A program made the position numbers and the translations under genes. This document shows positions 1 through 10,026 of a DNA stretch of 64,000 nt, one piece after another. The DNA comes from Lucinisca nassula. Taxonomy: Eukaryota > Mollusca > Bivalvia > Lucinida > Lucinidae. Each line of letters starts with the position of its first letter. Positions within the stretch are counted from its first letter, which is position 1. The DNA lies in NCBI GenBank assembly GCA_963580285.1, contig OY757010.1, positions 210,770,138 through 210,834,137 of the forward strand. The letters are read 5' to 3'. The notes beneath the pieces were generated by a model. That model was given only the letters and a program-made list of their open reading frames with translations, was not told the origin of the DNA and ran no database searches.

Positions 1-590
1 TAGAGGTTCCCTAGATAAAGCTTCATATCAAATATCAAAGACCTGGGCCTTCTAGTTACAGGGAAGAAGGTTTTTAAACGTTTTCCCTATATAAACGTAT
101 GTAAAACCAGTGGGCCTGGTGCGGGGGCGCTTTAAGCCACAGGGCTTTAATTTGAACAATCTTGGTAGAGGTCCACTAGATGAAGCTTCATACCAAATAT
201 CAATGACCTAGGCCTCCTGGTTTCAGAGAAGAAGATTTTTATGTTTTCCCTATATAAGCCTTTATAAAACCAGTAGGTGCCAGGGGCCGGGGCCGTTTTT
301 GGCCCCAGGGCTATAATTTGAACAATCTTGGTAGAGGTCCACTGGATGAAGCTTCATACCAAATAATTCAAAGACCTCGGCCTTCTGGTTTCAGGAAAGA
401 AGATTTTTAAAGGTTTTCCCTATATAAGCCTATGTAAAACCAGTGGGCCCCGGGGCGGGGTCGTTTTGGGCCCCAGGGCTATAATTTCAACAATCTTGGT
501 AGAGGTCCACTAGATGAAGCTTCATACCAAATATCAATGACCTAGGCCTTCTGGTTTCAGAGAAGAAGATTTTTATATCTTTTCCTTATC
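1..590. repeat. Pearl-type array, P-units of about 165 bp
   Basis: About three and a half tandem copies of a unit carrying 'caatcttggtagaggtcc', 'gatgaagcttcatacc' and a 'ggccccaggg' segment, spaced about 165 bp apart (phrase starts near 157, 321 and 488). The array is cut by the window's left edge, so its 5' terminus is not seen; its right end is joined directly to a retroelement tail at 597. The unit length and context match the published description of bivalve pearl elements (tandem core plus ACGG-type microsatellite); the identity is inferred from memory of that description. Confidence 0.85.
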
Positions 591-596
591 TAAAGT

Positions 597-1073
597 AGAA
601 GTAAAACAAAGATCAGGAATCGATACAATTAACTTACTCCACCCACCAAAGACACCAAAGGGAAAGAAATACAGACATTAAGCGACCAGACCATAACGGA
701 AACCTAAACAAAGGAAGGCCATAAGGACAGTTACTTTCCCACAAAATGGCCATATGGCCATCCAAAATTAAAAGACACAAGTGATACACACAGTAAGTAA
801 CAAACAACAACATAAATAAATCGCCACAGAAGAACCGCCTTGGAACGGTCAGTGGAAAGATTTCCACTGGGGGGCTTAAATCGATTTTACGTGGCCACAA
901 TCCTCGCCCTTACTTCCGTCGCGATTTAGACAAATAATTTGTTCAGTCCGCATGAAGGCCTCCTAACTCATCAGTGCAGCATCTCCTTGAACACAAAAAT
1001 CAAAGAACCACAGAGGTGAGTCAACGGTGAGGACTCGACAGCCAGAAACCACTGAAATGCTGGAGCAAAAGAA
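597..1073 (-). mobile_element. 5'-truncated Penelope-like element tail
   Basis: Read on the minus strand this is the 3' part of the element that carries the reverse transcriptase frame at 54615-55817. It has the same order of segments (ctccagcatttcagtgg, gtggccacgtaaaatcgatt, gttccaaggcgg) and ends in the same 3' terminus, 'gatctttgttttacttctac', near 597. The coding part is missing, as expected for 5' truncation during target-primed reverse transcription. The tail holds an open frame of 88 codons (634-900) that recurs in other tail copies. The 5' end abuts the next element at 1074. Confidence 0.8.
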
Positions 1074-1918
1074 AACTAGAGCTGTCAGAGGATCTGACTA
1101 TAGCCCCGCTTCAGCGCTGTCAGAGAAGAAAGTTATTTAAGCTGCAGAGAAAACAGTTATGAACAAGAAATAACTGTTGAAAATTTTACATTATCTGGAA
1201 AAACTCTAAGAGTTGTGAGCCCTTGTCCCTCATTTCAATGAGCATGATACATTACCAGAATGTCCATGTTTATACTAAATTTCATCTTCCATTTTTCAAT
1301 GTTCAAAGGGTAATAACTCCTAAAGTAGGCAAATCAGAGTCAGGGTTCCTGCGCTCTGCACATTGTCTCATGGTGCTTTACACTTGTGTGAAGTGTCATG
1401 AAAATATCTCAAATGGTTTGTGAGTTATGGAGCCGACACAGTCAAAATTGCCTTTTTAAATGTTCAAAGGGCAATAACTCCTAAAGTAGGCAAACCAGAG
1501 TTATGGTTCCTGCACTCTGCACATCATCTCAAGGTGCTTTTCATTTATTTGAAGTTTCATGAAAATATCAGAAACGGTTATGGAGCGGACATAGTTAAAA
1601 TTGCCATTTTTTAATATTCAAAAGCCTATAACTGAAAAAGTAGACAATCCAGAGTTTGGGTTCCTGCGTTCTGCACACGTAATATGGTGCTTTACATTTG
1701 TGTGAAGTTTCATAAAATTATCTCAAACGGTTTTTGAGTTATCGAGCAAAGACGGCTAAAATTGATATCTTTCAATATTCAAAGGGAAATAACTCAAAAA
1801 TTAGGCAATCCAGAGTTATGGTTCCTGCACTCTGCACACCATCTCATGGTGTTTAATGTTTGTGTGAAGTTTCATGAAAATATGTGAATGGGTTTTAAAG
1901 TTATGGAGCGGACACGAA

Positions 1919-1963
1919 AATTGTTAACAGACACAGACAGACACACAGACAGACACACAGAAA
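1919..1963. repeat. ACAG/ACAC microsatellite inside the A-unit array
   Basis: Run of acagacacagacag and acacacag words between two array units. It resembles the microsatellite that normally sits at the 3' edge of these elements, so it may mark an old element end that was later extended by more units. Confidence 0.7.
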
Positions 1964-2260
1964 ATACGAAAACCAGAGTTATGGTTCTTGCGCTCTGCAC
2001 ATTGTCTCATAGTGCTTAACATTTGTGTGAAGTTTCATGAAATTATCTCAAACGGTTTTCGAGTTATGAAGCGGACACTGTTAAAATTGCCATTTTTCAA
2101 TGTTCAAAGGGCAATAACTCCAAAAATAAGCAATGCAGAGTTATGGTTCCTGCGCTCTGCACATCGTCTCATAGTGCTTAACATTTGTGTGAAGTTTCCT
2201 AAAAATATCTCAAACGGTTTTCGAGTTATGAAGCGGACACAATTAAAATTGCCATTTTTC

Positions 2261-2600
2261 AATGTTCAAAGGGCAATAACTCCAAAAGTAGGCAATCCAC
2301 AGTTATAATTCCTTCGCTCTGCACATTGTCTTATGGTGTTTAACATTTGTGTGAAGTTTCATGAAAATATGTTAAGCAGATACAAAGTTATGGAGCCAAC
2401 ACAAATTAACGGAATCACGGAATTACGGAAAATGTTCAAAGGGCAATAACTCCAAAAGTAGGCAATCCACAGTTATAATTCCTTCGCTCTGCACATTGTC
2501 TTATGGTGTTTAACATTTGTGTGAAGTTTCATGAAAATATGTTAAGCAGATACAAAGTTATGGAGCCAACACAAATTAACGGAATCACGGAATTACGGAA
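2261..2600. repeat. Perfect 170-bp tandem duplication
   Basis: 2261-2430 and 2431-2600 look identical at every base, including the unit-final 'ggaatcacggaattacggaa'. Other units of this array differ by several to many substitutions, so this is either a very recent duplication or an assembly duplication. Confidence 0.85.
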
Positions 2601-2656
2601 TGACAGAAGGACATGGCAAATCCAATATAGCCCCACTTTTTCAAAGCGGGGCTATA

Positions 2657-3700
2657 ACCAACAGTTAGACTCCGATGGGCCCGACCAGAGACAGAGCATC
2701 AGGCACCAACCAACAGTACCAAGAATTAGATCTCTCTAATTCTCAATAAGCCTTTACGTTGGAGCCGTCATAGAATCTGAGGCCTGACCCACCGGCGTGC
2801 AATTAAAGAGGGAAGCAAAGTTGCCAACCGTGATTGGGTTAACTACCATGCATGCAGTCTGTCATATAACATCTATGTTGTACCCAATCTTTTTATATGA
2901 AGAATGATTTTACGAAATTGGGTGCTGAAGTCATTGCGGTTATATATTTTTCTGAATTTATATACTAAGTCACCATAAAATTCGGGTTCCGATAGACCTT
3001 GTTGCAGAAGAGATTTAAGTCCAATATTGAATTTTGAAATTAAATCAGAATGGTGTCTATAAAATTTTGAAAATGCTTTGCGTAGTTTATGGTACCGATA
3101 ACCCTGATTAAGGAGTTTAGCCGTTAATAATTTATTACGAGTGTTGAAGTCAGTTACATGACTACACACTCTAGCAAATCGAATTAATTGCGAAATATAA
3201 ACGCCATAGGATGGCGCACGAGGAACATCACCATCCAAAAAAGGAAAATTTACAATCTCAAAATCAAAGTCATCGCGTTTATCATAAATTTTGCACGAAA
3301 CAAACCCATCTACAATAGATAGATGTAAATCCGAAAACGGGGCCTCGGTATCAGAAGAATTTGCTTTATTTAATTGAAGTTCTGGGGAGTAAATCTGACT
3401 GATCAAACCATCGAAATAGGTATTATCAATATTTAATAAATCATCTAAATATCTAGAAGTGGAGCTAAAAGCTTCAATAATTTCAGATTGGTTATCAATG
3501 GAAAACGACAACATGAAGTCTCTTTCATAACAATACAAGAACAGATCAGCCACAAGAGGCGCGCAATTCGTACCCATCGGAATACCCACAATTTGTCTAA
3601 ATAACTTAGTACCGAATCTAATATAAATATTGTCAAGTAGAAAGGTGAGGGCATCACACACTTTCTGACATGACCAAAGTGTATAATTCTTATGCTCTTT
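2657..3700 (-). pseudogene. Penelope-like reverse transcriptase fragment, frameshifted and 5'-deleted
   Basis: The minus strand encodes reverse transcriptase blocks closely matching the copy at 54615-55817: GIPMGTNCAPL, then SRYLDDLL (motif C, YxDD type), then a long C-terminal 'thumb' region. The copy is dead in two ways. Its 5' coding part stops at 3700, where pearl P-unit sequence begins. Near 2903 a single base is missing relative to the other copy (atatgaagaat against atatcgaagaat), which throws the C-terminus out of frame. The 3' flank 2657-2790 matches the region after the stop codon of the other copy, and the terminal tail is missing. Family assignment (Penelope-like) rests on the RT motif style and is not certain at subfamily level. 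Confidence 0.8.
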
Positions 3701-4785
3701 ATGCTCTAAGCCTATATAAAAACCAGTGGGCCCCGGGGCGGGGCCGTTTTGTGCCCCAGGGATATAATTTGAACAGTCTTGGTAGAGGTCCACTAGATGA
3801 AGCTTCATACCAAATATCAATGGATGGTAGTTTCAGAGAAGAAGATTTTTATATGTTTTCCCTATATAGGCCTATATAAAACCAGTGGGCCCAACGGCGA
3901 GGCCATTTTTGGCCCCAGGGCTATAATTTGAACAATCTTGGTAGAGGTCCACTAGATGAAGCTTCCTACCAAATATCAAAGACCTCGGCCTTCTGGTTTC
4001 AGAAAAGACGATTTTTAAAGGTTTTCCCTAAATAAGCCTATGTAAAAACAGTGGGCCCAGGGGCGGGGTCGTTTTTGGCCCCAGGGCTATAATTTGAACA
4101 ATCTTGGTAGAGGTCCACTTGATGAAGCTTCATACCAAATATCAATGACCTAGGCCTTCTGGTTTCAGAGAAGAAGATTTTTATATGTTTTCCCTATATA
4201 AGCCTATATAAAACCAGTGGGCCCCGGGGCGGACCGTTTTTGGCCCCAGGGCTATAATTTGAACAATCTTGGTAGAGGTCCATAAGATGAAGCTTTATAT
4301 CAAATATCAAAGACCTGGGCCTTCTGGTTTCAGAAAAGAAGATTTTTAAAGGTTTTCCCTATATAAGCCAATGTAAAACCAATTGGCCCCGGGGCGGGGA
4401 CGTTTTTGGCCCCAGGGCTATAAATTGAACAATCTTGGTAAAGGTCCACTAGATGAAGCTTCATACCAAATATCAAAGACCTAGGCCTCCTGGTTTAAGA
4501 GAAGAAGATTTTTAAAGATTTTTTCTTATTTTCCCTTTTTTGTTGCCATGGCAACCAGATCTGCATGGAATGGAATTCTTTGAACAACTCTGAGAGACGA
4601 CCAACTGAGGATCGTTTCTGCCAAGTTTGGCAAGAATCTGTTCAGTGGTTTAGGAGGAGATGTCGTTTGAAGAAATTGTTTACGCACGGACCCACTGACG
4701 GACGGACGCACGCACGACGGACGAAAAGTTATCCCAAAAGCTCACCTCGTCACTACGTGACAGGTGAGCTAAAAATGAACTGAGA
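3701..4785 (+). mobile_element. Pearl-type element 3' half: P-units, unique 3' region and terminal hairpin
   Basis: Five P-units (3701-4500) run into the family's unique 3' region (gttgccatggcaaccag, then 'tcagtggtttaggaggagat'), then an ACGG/ACGC microsatellite (4685-4722), and end in a hairpin at 4739-4772: AGCTCACC and GGTGAGCT arms with an inner CGTCAC/GTGACA-like helix around a three-base loop. The 5' terminus has been lost at the junction with the reverse transcriptase fragment at 3700. Confidence 0.85.
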
Positions 4786-5425
4786 GAGAAGAACTGCCTT
4801 GGAACGGTCAGTGAAAAGAATTTTACGGGGTGGGGGGGGGGGGGGGGGGGGGGGCTTAAATCGATTTTACGCGGCCACAATCCTCGCCCTTACTTCCGTC
4901 GTGATTTGGAAAAATAATTTGTTCAGTCTATATGAAGGCTTCCTTACTCATCAGTGCAACATCCCCGAGAACACAAAAATCAAACAACCATAGAGATGAA
5001 ACAACGCTGAGGACTCTACAGCAAGAAACCACTAAAATGTTGGAGCAAAAGAAAACTAACAGTTAGACCCCGATGGACCCAACTAGAGACAGAGCATCAG
5101 GTTCCAATCAACATTACAAATAAGGCGTAACTATACCTAATTTAGTGACACAGAGGCCTTCCTGATGTTTAATCTTCATCAGTGTGTCTCAACCCCAAAG
5201 TTTTGAAACCGAAACGAATGATGGACAAGAGCCGGCAAACACAGCACATCCCCCCCCGAGCACACACCGACCGACATAGCCTTTGAGACAGGTCAGCTGG
5301 AGGCATCAGGCAAGAGTTAGCCTTAACGCTGAAACCGTCATAAAATCTGAGGCCTGACCCACCGGCGTGCAATTAAGGAGGGAAGCAAACCTTAATTGGG
5401 TTAGCCACCATGCATGCCTTTCACT
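4786..5425 (-). mobile_element. Diverged Penelope-like tail with expanded poly-G
   Basis: The minus strand shows the tail block (gttccaaggcag, then the region of 'gtggccacgtaaaatcgatt' as gcggccgc-like sequence), then the block that follows the RT stop codon ('ccaccggcgtgcaatta' on plus, near 5360). Both the terminal 3' end and the coding part are missing. A short C-run of the family has grown here to G23 on the plus strand (4832-4854), which also creates spurious poly-Gly and poly-Pro reading frames. Confidence 0.7.
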
Positions 5426-5478
5426 AAACCTATCAAGGGATTTTACAACGGTATATACAATGAATCAACCAATTGTAC

Positions 5479-5790
5479 GGCCCCCGCCCATCGGGGCTTG
5501 AAGAAATATACGGCTGCATGATGCATCCACGCAGAGCTGAAACCGACCCGTACACGAGTACTGGTAAACCGCTTTGAGGATCTTAGCCTGCCAAGAAAAA
5601 GCGGTTCGAGTCAGCCCGCCCATGCATATTAACCCTATTGGTTTCACTATGCGGCTGGATCGAGATGTCATTTCATCTCAATGTCGGGTAAAAGTCCCAT
5701 TAAATTGGAAGCGACGTCCTCAAAATGACCTTTACAGTGTTGACGGGGATGTTAAACCTCAGATCAAACAAAACAAACAAACAAAATCAA
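5479..5790 (+). mobile_element. SINE-like element, family B, full length
   Basis: About 310 bp that opens with 'gcccccgcccatcggggctt' (a GCCCC/GGGGC hairpin), has a central block 'agtactggtaaaccgctt', and ends 'ttgacggggatgttaaacct' plus a caaacaaac-rich tail. More than ten copies occur in the window in both orientations. No open frame is conserved. The central and 3' blocks are shared with the tRNA-headed SINE at 46125-46437, so it is best called a SINE-like non-autonomous retroelement. Its head is not clearly a tRNA. Confidence 0.75.
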
Positions 5791-5910
5791 CCCATTGTCT
5801 ATGTGTGCACCAGGACTAAACTTTGAAGCCCTTATAGGCTTTGGTGTGACTGATGGGAGCTGTGGGTCAATTGTGTCGGTTCCTGATTATTGCCTTCACT
5901 TCTATTTTAG
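5791..5910 (+). mobile_element. Short retroelement 3' tail fragment
   Basis: Contains 'ctttggtgtgactgatggga' followed by 'ttcctgattattgccttcac' and 'ttctatttt'. This matches the end of the Penelope-like tails (gtatcgattcctgatc ... acttctact) in a diverged subfamily also seen at 9811-10026, 20218-20457 and 60910-60985. Confidence 0.6.
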
Positions 5911-6271
5911 AAAAGTGTGATGCAATATAAACCTCAATCGAAGAACCGCTAAATCTAGTTTACTGACTGATTGTGTTGGGGTGTAACGACACGTCAACCC
6001 TTGCGGATCATTCTGTGTCGTCTCCCAGAGAAAGGGAGAACAGAGACAGAAGAGACAGGCAGAGAAGTTAAAGAAGATGAACAGAGAAGAAAGTGGAAAC
6101 GGAATGGCCTGCTGCAAAGACAGCAGGCCTTGGCCAATGATAAGCTAATATCAGTTGGCCGCGCCAGTGAGGCAAGAAACAGGACACCTTTGCCTCACCC
6201 AACCACCCAAAATCCAGTATAGCCCCGATTGTTTTCAAAACGGCTTAAACCCATCAACTGTATGAATTCTC
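5911..6271 (+). repeat. Dispersed repeat R with CTGCT/AGCAG hairpin
   Basis: From about 5975 the sequence 'taacgacacgtcaaccc', 'gtctcccagagaaaggg', then a purine-rich stretch and the hairpin 'cctgctgcaaagacagcagg' recurs at 23430-23690 and, in part, at 62740-62800. At 6218-6250 lies a remnant of a GCCCCG-type terminus. No protein is seen. Confidence 0.65.
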
Positions 6272-6390
6272 CTTTGTTTGTTTGTTTGATTTGAGGTTTA
6301 ACGTCCCCGTCAACACTGTAAAGGTCATTTTGGAGACGTTGCTTCCAATTTTGTGGGACTTTTACCCTACATTGAGATGAAATGACATAT
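6272..6390 (-). mobile_element. SINE family B, 3' end fragment
   Basis: The minus strand shows the last 120 bp of family B, from 'catttcatctcaatgt' to 'acggggacgttaaacctc' and the caaacaaacaaa tail. The head and central block are missing (5' truncation). Confidence 0.75.
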
Positions 6391-6644
6391 GAAAAAGTAG
6401 AATAAAATTGAAGCTCAGGAGCTGACTTCTTATTTTGCACCATACATTTGACAATTTGACAGAAAAGCGTTACTGTTTCCTTAGATACTGATTTAGCAGT
6501 AACTATAACTACTTTGAAGAATACTGAATATTACCTTGTGCAATAGCCTCTTTAAGGAGTTTCTCTCCTCCTTTCTGCAACAATGCTTTTGCCACTGCCC
6601 CTAAAATGCAAAATGATCTAGCTACTGAATTATTAATTCTATAG
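6391..6644. other. Unassigned AT-rich sequence
   Basis: No repeat shared with the rest of the window, no convincing open frame and no tRNA-like fold was seen here. Confidence 0.5.
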
Positions 6645-6828
6645 ACAATTTTCTGTGCAAGAAAACTGGGGCTAACCCTTTAATAGAACATATTAACGCC
6701 ACTACAACTGGTGTCTGGGAATGTGTGGCGGCCCTAAAAAGTCTTCCTGCCCTACACCATAGTGTAGTTTTTATTTTCTTGTCCTTTGGGATCATTGATT
6801 CCATTTTGGAATTTTGAAAATACTTGAA

Positions 6829-6866
6829 GATCACTGATGAGGCCTAATTGGCCGAAACTAGAAAAC
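6829..6866 (+). pseudogene. Broken hammerhead ribozyme core
   Basis: CTGATGA at 6834-6840, the GGCC/GGCC helix II and GAAA are intact, but the short helix III, the cleavage site and the 3' strand of helix I have been deleted. It cannot fold as a self-cleaving RNA on its own. Confidence 0.8.
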
Positions 6867-7074
6867 CTTTACACTTCATATTTTCTAGTTCTGTGGTGTA
6901 TTCCTTGCTTCCAAAGGATAATCCCTTAATAGAACATATTTAACGTCACTGCAGCTGGTGCATGGGAATGTGTGGCGCCCGTACAAAGTCTCCCTACCCT
7001 ACATCATGGTGTAGGTTGTATTTTCTTGTCCTTTCGGATCATTGATTTCATTGTGGAATTCTGAAAATACTTGA

Positions 7075-7120
7075 GGGTCACTGATGAGGCCTAATTGGCC
7101 GAAACTAGCTAGTCTGGCCC
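7075..7120 (+). ncRNA. Type I hammerhead ribozyme
   Basis: Every conserved part is readable. Helix I 5' strand GGGTCA (7075-7080); CTGATGA core (7081-7087); helix II GGCC (7088-7091), loop TAATT, GGCC (7097-7100); GAAA (7101-7104); helix III ACT/AGT around an AGCT loop (7104-7113); cleavage triplet GTC with cleavage predicted after 7114; helix I 3' strand TGGCCC (7115-7120), which pairs with GGGTCA with one G-U. The three-base-pair helix III is the minimal form reported for animal and Penelope-type hammerheads, which tend to work as dimers. The fold is seen in sequence; activity is inferred. Confidence 0.88.
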
Positions 7121-7198
7121 AGAAAACATGTACACTTCATGTGTTCCATTTTTGTGGTATATTCCTTGCTTCCAAAGGATAACCCTTTAATAGAACAC

Positions 7199-7647
7199 AA
7201 CTAAAGATGTAAACAAACCACTGATAAGCTCTTAAGCGTTTTTATAAAATACAGTTTTTTGTATTAAACATAAATGAGTTGCATTAAGAATAAAGGTCAT
7301 TTTTTAAAGCCAGGTTCAAACCTTGTTGTAACTGATGTAAATGTTTGTTTATACCACTTATTGTTGTGATCATCTTGTGACAATAGCAAAACAAATAGCT
7401 CAGTCAGATTATCAAAAACCACGTATTAATGAAGTCCTGCACGGCGGCATTGGCTCAATAATAAAGTCGTTAGTAGATATTGTTAAAATATAATCCTTTA
7501 TTATGGCCAATAAACAATTTTTGCTGAAAAAAATGAATATGTAAAAGCTGCGTCCATTTATTCAGCAAAATACAATTTTTAATAAATACTGTACTTTACC
7601 ATTAGAACACTAAACATTTTGACAACTGTTGAGTTTGTAAAGCTAAT
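7199..7647. other. Unassigned AT-rich sequence
   Basis: About 450 bp without a convincing reading frame or a repeat shared elsewhere in the window. A simple intergenic or intronic stretch is the most economical reading. Confidence 0.5.
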
Positions 7648-8178
7648 ATCTACCACAATTCTGGCCCCCCCGCCCATCGGGGCTCGAAGAAATAGATGGG
7701 CTGCATGATGCTTCCACGCAATGCTGAAACCGACCGCACACTAGTACTGGTAAACAGCTTAGAGGATCTAAGCCTGCCCGGGCAAAGCAGTGTGAGTCGA
7801 AGCGCCCATGCTTATAAACTCCATTGGTTTCATTAGGTGGCATGGTTTGAGTTTGTAAAGCTAATATCTACCACAATTCCGGCCCGCACCCATCGGGTTT
7901 GGAAGAAATAGATGGGCTGCATGATGCTTCCACCCAATGCTGAAACCGACCGCACACTAGTACTGGTAAACAGCTTAGATGATCCAAGCCTGCCCGGGCA
8001 AAGCAATGCGAGTCGAAACGTCAACTCTATTGGTTTCATTGGGCGGCAGGGCTAATGATGTCATTTCATCTCAATGTCGGGTAAAAGTCCCACAAAATTG
8101 GAAGCAACGTCTCCAAAAATGACCCACACAGTGTTGACAAGGACGTTAAACCTCATATCAATCAATCTACCACAATTC
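7648..8178 (+). mobile_element. SINE family B, partially duplicated, with target-site duplication
   Basis: Flanked by the direct repeat 'atctaccacaattc' at 7648-7661 and 8165-8178. Inside, a first partial copy (7662-7845) is followed by a complete copy from about 7874, together with a repeat of the 5' flank 'gtaaagctaatatctacc' at about 7855. The structure suggests one insertion followed by a tandem duplication spanning flank and head. The 3' tail shows 'aaggacgttaaacctcat'. Confidence 0.8.
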
Positions 8179-8640
8179 AGCAAGTGTGAGCATAATCCAA
8201 TTTCCCTCTCTCCAAAGAGGATATTGTGGAATTACATGCAGATATGTTCTTTTCTCTCCTTGTTTTGCTGCTTTGAGCTGTCCACCATTACTGCTGCTGC
8301 AATTTTACTCAAAGTTGACTGCTGACAACCCCAATTAACTTTTAAATGAGAAACATATGTGTTTACCTGTTCAACAGAAAGTTGTCTATTATGTTCCGAA
8401 CAAGAAATCTCTTACTGTACCTTTAACATATAGATAGGCTTTTATAAGAAGGTTGCAGTTGTTTAGTTGTAGTATTCAAAGGGCGCTTCTAATGCGAACT
8501 ACATATAGCATTTCCGGCAAGTGTTTAGTCTCATCCGAGATTGTATGTCTGTTGTTGTTGTGCTTTTTCTTTTTCTTTTTTTTTTTGTTTTTTAATTTAG
8601 CTTTTTAGCCTTTTGTGACTTATATCAAGCTGATTAATGA
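8179..8640. other. Unassigned sequence with T-rich run
   Basis: No repeat or gene recognised. A T-rich run lies at about 8565-8595. Confidence 0.5.
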
Positions 8641-8745
8641 CTAGACATTGGCAAACCCCGGAGTCTCCGGACAAATACTACCTAACCTTCTGTTTCAGAA
8701 CTTAGCCTCTTGTACGCCAGATAAGAAAACCATTGACCTTTCCGG
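8641..8745 (-). repeat. Degenerate body of the tRNA-headed SINE seen at 23215-23430
   Basis: Shares the order 'ggagt.tccgg', 'acctaaccttc', 'cagaacttagcctc' with 'ggagtacccgg', 'acctgaccttcc', 'cagaacttggcgtc' of the better copy. The tRNA-like head is not recognisable here. Confidence 0.5.
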
Positions 8746-8799
8746 GGCATTTACTTCTATAGACAAATCTTATCCTAACCCCGTTGTCTTCTCAATGGA

Positions 8800-9810
8800 T
8801 AGGATAACAAGAACTCCCCAAACGGGGCATTATACGCACTTGGCCATTTTCATGTAGAGAAAGTTAATACTTGTTGGACTGCAACTTCGAAATATGAAAT
8901 GCTCCATATCATAGCCTAACTATATATCAAGTATCAGCTTAGTCGGACCAAAATTGAAGGCGTTAGCCAGAAAGAATATGTTTACAGAAATTTTCGAAGC
9001 GGTATACTGTATGGCCGAGATTAGGCTTTTTGGTTAAGGCAGAATGAAGGTCTTGTAATGGTAAGAATGTGTCAGAAATTGCACTAGAGTAGGCAAACAC
9101 TTTTGAAGTTATGACTAAGGTTAAGTTTTTTAGGATAAGGCATGACAAACACACAGAAAAAAATCAATATAGCTATGGCCTGGCCCTTTGTGATGGCAAA
9201 TATGTATGTGCCGTTTTATGAGAGCAGGGCAAATACGTTAAGTTATGACCGAGGTTAAGTTTTTGGGTTAAGACGTGACAAAACATGGGCAAAAGCAGTA
9301 TAGTTATGGCCAGGATGAAGCCCTAACAATATGTGCTGCTCCAAATCATGGTCTTACTGTATATAGAGTTTCAGCTTGATCGAATGTTAATTGTAGGAGA
9401 AGTTAGCCGGAATCGAATGTTTACAGAAATTTTCAACGCGACATAACTCTGTTGATATTTGGTGGACGGTTAATCTCGAAACTTTACACACATCTCCACA
9501 TCATAGTCTTACTATCTACTACGTTTCAGCTGGATCGGTGAAAACTGTAGATGAGTTATCCGAATCGAAAATGCTTATCGAAATTTGCATTACTCTGTTG
9601 ATATTTGGTGGACGGTTAACCTCGAAACTTTAAGCACAACTCCACATCATAGTCTTACTATCTATCAAGTTTCAGCTGAATCGAATGAAAACTGTGGGAT
9701 GAGTTATCCCGAAACTAAAATGTTTACCGAAAATTTCAAAGGGGCATAGTTCTGTTGATATTTGGTGGATGGTTAACCTCGAAAATTTACGCAAATCTCC
9801 ACATCAAAAT
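8800..9810 (+). mobile_element. Array element with S-units of about 150-160 bp
   Basis: Begins with the terminus 'caagaactccccaaacgggg' (an ACTCCCC/GGGG hairpin), followed by about six diverged units carrying 'ccacatcatagtcttact' and 'gttgatatttggtgga'. The same unit recurs at 14090-14330 and 31260-32080. No coding capacity is visible. The 3' side is replaced by a retroelement tail at 9811. Confidence 0.7.
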
Positions 9811-10026
9811 AGAAGTGAAGGCAATGATCAGGAATCGATACAATTAACCCACAGCTCCCATAAGAGACACCAACAGGGAAAGAAACACAGACATGAAACA
9901 ACAGACCCTAATGGAAACATCAATAGCGGAAAGCCAAAGGACAGTTACTTTCCCACAAAATTGCCAATAGGCTATCAAAAACAAAACAATATAAGCGATA
10001 CAAACACTCAAAGACAAACCATAACA
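9811..10026 (-). mobile_element. Retroelement tail, diverged subfamily
   Basis: The minus strand ends in 'gattcctgatcattgccttc' and 'acttctatttt', with the upstream blocks 'gtttctttccctg' and 'gtaactgtcctttgg' of the Penelope-like tail. It is cut at 10026, exactly where the next element's 5' terminus starts. Confidence 0.65.

Larger units (their letters stand above)
1074..2656 (+). mobile_element. Array element with A-units and GCGGGGC terminal inverted repeats
   Basis: Starts with 'aactagagctgtcag' and is bounded by an 11-bp inverted repeat: TATAGCCCCGC at 1099-1109 and GCGGGGCTATA at 2646-2656. The last 30 bases also form a local hairpin (2630-2656). Between them lie about eight units of 160-170 bp, each with 'gttcaaagggcaataactcc' and 'gaagtttcatgaaaatat'. 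The same termini without the array are found at 49338-49490. No transposase is visible, so it is non-autonomous. Short open frames inside are unit translations. Confidence 0.75.
6645..7198 (+). mobile_element. Tandem dimer of a hammerhead-bearing retroelement unit (retrozyme-like)
   Basis: Two head-to-tail units with period 247 bp (hammerhead cores start at 6834 and 7081). Each unit reads from 'taatagaacatat', through 'gtgtggcg' and 'ttttcttgtcctttgggatc', the ribozyme, then 'ggtgtattccttgcttccaa' and 'aggataac'. The first ribozyme is broken by loss of about 15 bases after GAAACTAG; the second has every required element. Small tandem non-coding units with hammerheads are known in animals as retrozymes and in the terminal repeats of Penelope-like elements. 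Assignment to one of these is inference. Confidence 0.75.

Noticed and set aside
925..990. Possible hammerhead on the minus strand of the Penelope-like tails (cactgatgagttagg; also near 4937 and 54405)
   Set aside because: CTGATGAG is present in all three copies, but there is no convincing helix II and the next purine word is GAAC, not GAAA with a pairing helix III. No cleavage site can be placed.
597..1073. LTR of a retrovirus-like element
   Set aside because: The repeated sequence has no TG...CA ends and no primer-binding site, and copies end at one fixed 3' terminus with variable 5' ends, as in target-primed retroelements.
4680..4993. Frames with poly-Gly and poly-Pro
   Set aside because: They result from the G23 run at 4832-4854 inside a retroelement tail.
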